A stretch of DNA of 64,000 nt from Methylomonas albis (GTDB lineage Bacteria; Pseudomonadota; Gammaproteobacteria; Methylococcales; Methylomonadaceae). Made by a program: the position numbers and the translations under genes. A model generated the notes under the pieces. It was given only the letters and a program-made list of their open reading frames with translations. It did not search any database and was not told the DNA's origin. The stretch is taken from the NCBI RefSeq assembly GCF_014850955.1, contig NZ_JACXSS010000001.1:1426001-1490000 (forward strand). The letters are read 5' to 3'. This document shows positions 63,067 to 64,000 of this stretch, in pieces (position 1 is the first letter of the stretch; each line of letters begins with the position of its first letter).

Positions 63067-63705
63067 ATGTCATTGACCCCATCATTGTTTCCGGAATTGA
63101 TTCAAGCGCTTATCGACGATATTGCGGCGCATGCCGAGGAAGTAACCGAGCTGGATCAGGCAATAGGCGACGGCGACCACGTATTTAATTTACAGCGTGG
63201 TTTGCAGGCCTTGCATGAGCATGCGAGTGAGATCGCGCCGCTCGACTGGGTTGCCGCGTGGCAGAAAATCGGCATGACGGTGATGGCTGCTGTGGGAGGT
63301 GCTTCCGGCTCCTTGTATGCGACTTTGTTTATCGCGTTGGCCAAGAGCGGTCGAGATAAAGTCATCGATATTTCCGGATTTTCTGACGCATTTCTACAGG
63401 CTGTCGAGGCTGTGAAGCTACGCGGCAAGGCCGAGGTTGGCGAAAAGACCATGCTGGACGTGTTGGTGCCGGTGGCTTTGGCCTTACGAGATGAGGCTGC
63501 TGCCGGTAAATCGCTAGCGGAGATTCTGGATCGGCTTTGCCAAGTGGCGGCAGATGGCGTGGAAGCTACTCGGGATATGCTGGCCACCAAGGGTCGCGCT
63601 TCGTTTCTGGGTGAGCGCAGTAAAGGCCATATCGATGCCGGCGCCAAGACTGCGCAGTTAATGATTACGGCTATAGCCGCGGTGTTGAAAAAATCCTGCG
63701 ATTAG
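63067..63705 (+). CDS. dhaL: Dihydroxyacetone kinase subunit DhaL
   Basis: A 212-residue ADP/ATP-binding subunit. The metal-binding motif IGDGDHVFN is at residues 33-41 (D35, D37, H38), then GGASGSLYATLF at about 77-88 and DMLATKGRASFLGERSKGHIDAGA near the end. With DhaK it phosphorylates dihydroxyacetone, here either with ATP or in a PTS-linked manner, depending on whether DhaM is present. The ATG at 63067 follows GGAGG; the frame extends 6 codons upstream. DhaK is on the opposite strand, which is unusual. Confidence 0.93.
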   Translation: MSLTPSLFPELIQALIDDIAAHAEEVTELDQAIGDGDHVFNLQRGLQALHEHASEIAPLDWVAAWQKIGMTVMAAVGGASGSLYATLFIALAKSGRDKVIDISGFSDAFLQAVEAVKLRGKAEVGEKTMLDVLVPVALALRDEAAAGKSLAEILDRLCQVAADGVEATRDMLATKGRASFLGERSKGHIDAGAKTAQLMITAIAAVLKKSCD

Positions 63706-63709
63706 GGGG

Positions 63710-63734
63710 CGGGAGTGGTCGTCGCTCCCGTTTT
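63710..63734. terminator. Terminator between dhaL and dhaK
   Basis: CGGGAG / CTCCCG stem (63710-63715 and 63725-63730) with a 9-base loop, followed by TTTT, just after the dhaL stop. It separates the converging genes. Confidence 0.65.
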
Positions 63735-63771
63735 GCTGTTCGGTCCAATGGCTTTTGCGCTTTGGGTCCTA

Positions 63772-64000
63772 TTAACAGCCCCAACGCAGTGCAGCAGTAT
63801 TCACTGGTGCATCCCATAAACCCTGCATGTCTTCATCCAGCAGCGTTAGAGTTAGCGAGCAGCCGGCCATATCCAGCGAGGTGGTGAAATTGCCGACTAA
63901 GGAGCGCTGGATGATCAGGCCGCGTTTGCTGAAATATTGCCAGGCCAGTTCGTAAATCAAATGTAGTTCGATTAGCGGTGTGGCGCCGAAGCCGTTCACG
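63772..64000 (-). CDS. dhaK: Dihydroxyacetone kinase subunit DhaK, C-terminus (continues beyond window)
   Basis: The last 75 residues of DhaK, ending LWDAPVNTAALRWGC. The segments GFGATPLIELHLIYELAW and SLVGNFTTSLDMAGCSLTLTL match the C-terminal part of E. coli DhaK (family form NSLGGTPxSELYxxY ... ERNLIGAYCTSLDMTGFSITL, ending WDAPVHTPALNWG). The start and the dihydroxyacetone-binding histidine lie outside the window to the right. It converges on dhaL instead of preceding it. Confidence 0.9.
   Translation of the reverse strand, partial: VNGFGATPLIELHLIYELAWQYFSKRGLIIQRSLVGNFTTSLDMAGCSLTLTLLDEDMQGLWDAPVNTAALRWGC

Overview
The window looks like chromosome from a gammaproteobacterium, most likely a Methylomonas-type methanotroph (order Methylococcales). 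This is inferred from gene content and order: miaA, hfq-hflX-hflK-hflC-hisZ-purA, rpsF-rpsR-DUF2232-rplI, an FlrBC-type flagellar cluster and exosortase-sorted surface proteins with VPVPGAVWLFG-type tails. No methane oxidation gene lies in the window, so the lineage call is not proven. I found no rRNA, tRNA, CRISPR array or intact insertion sequence.

Layout. 1-2449 (+): end of miaA, 5-formyl-THF cyclo-ligase and an nspC-type decarboxylase, in overlapping frames. 2472-5707 (-): operon tatD-tcdA-unknown-methyltransferase-lipoprotein. 5959-14138 (+): ettA, hfq, hflX, hflK, hflC, hisZ, purA. 14261-17193: rhodanese and quinone oxidoreductase (-), then argC (+). 17276-21136 (-): a PEP-CTERM protein and the TPR protein PrsT. 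21345-30938 (+): flagellar genes flrB, flrC, fliE, F, G, H, I, J, K. 31078-34134 (+): rpsF, rpsR, DUF2232, rplI, hldD. 34305-38420 (+): an iron-type cell-surface signalling set (ECF sigma factor, FecR, TonB receptor). 38781-39253: a ribbon-helix-helix protein overlapping a small membrane protein. 39439-41832: ppsA. 42238-46415 (+): three tandem VPLPA-CTERM-like surface proteins with decayed IS1595-type transposase pieces between them. 46722-50050 (+): waaA, argG, a membrane protein. 50128-64000: cytochrome c, cysG, tusA, HAD phosphatase, rppH, cpdA, a Nudix hydrolase, argA, an AlbA_2 protein, ilvD, an SH3 protein, argF, argD, an unknown protein, dhaL, and the 3' end of dhaK on the opposite strand.

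The most notable signal is regulatory. All four exosortase-substrate genes (one PEP-CTERM, three VPLPA-type) carry a sigma-54 promoter match (GG-N10-GC) about 85-100 bases before the start codon. The three tandem genes also share a TAAAGTT/AAACTTTA-like element upstream. Similar sigma-54 matches precede flrB and fliE. The tandem array appears to have grown by duplication of a roughly 1.8 kb unit that already contained a dying transposase fragment. The three encoded proteins share a G-F-T-x-F-x-G-x-D ... H-x-S-W-N motif that I do not recognise.

Arginine biosynthesis is well represented but scattered: argC, argG, argA, and argD-argF as a pair.
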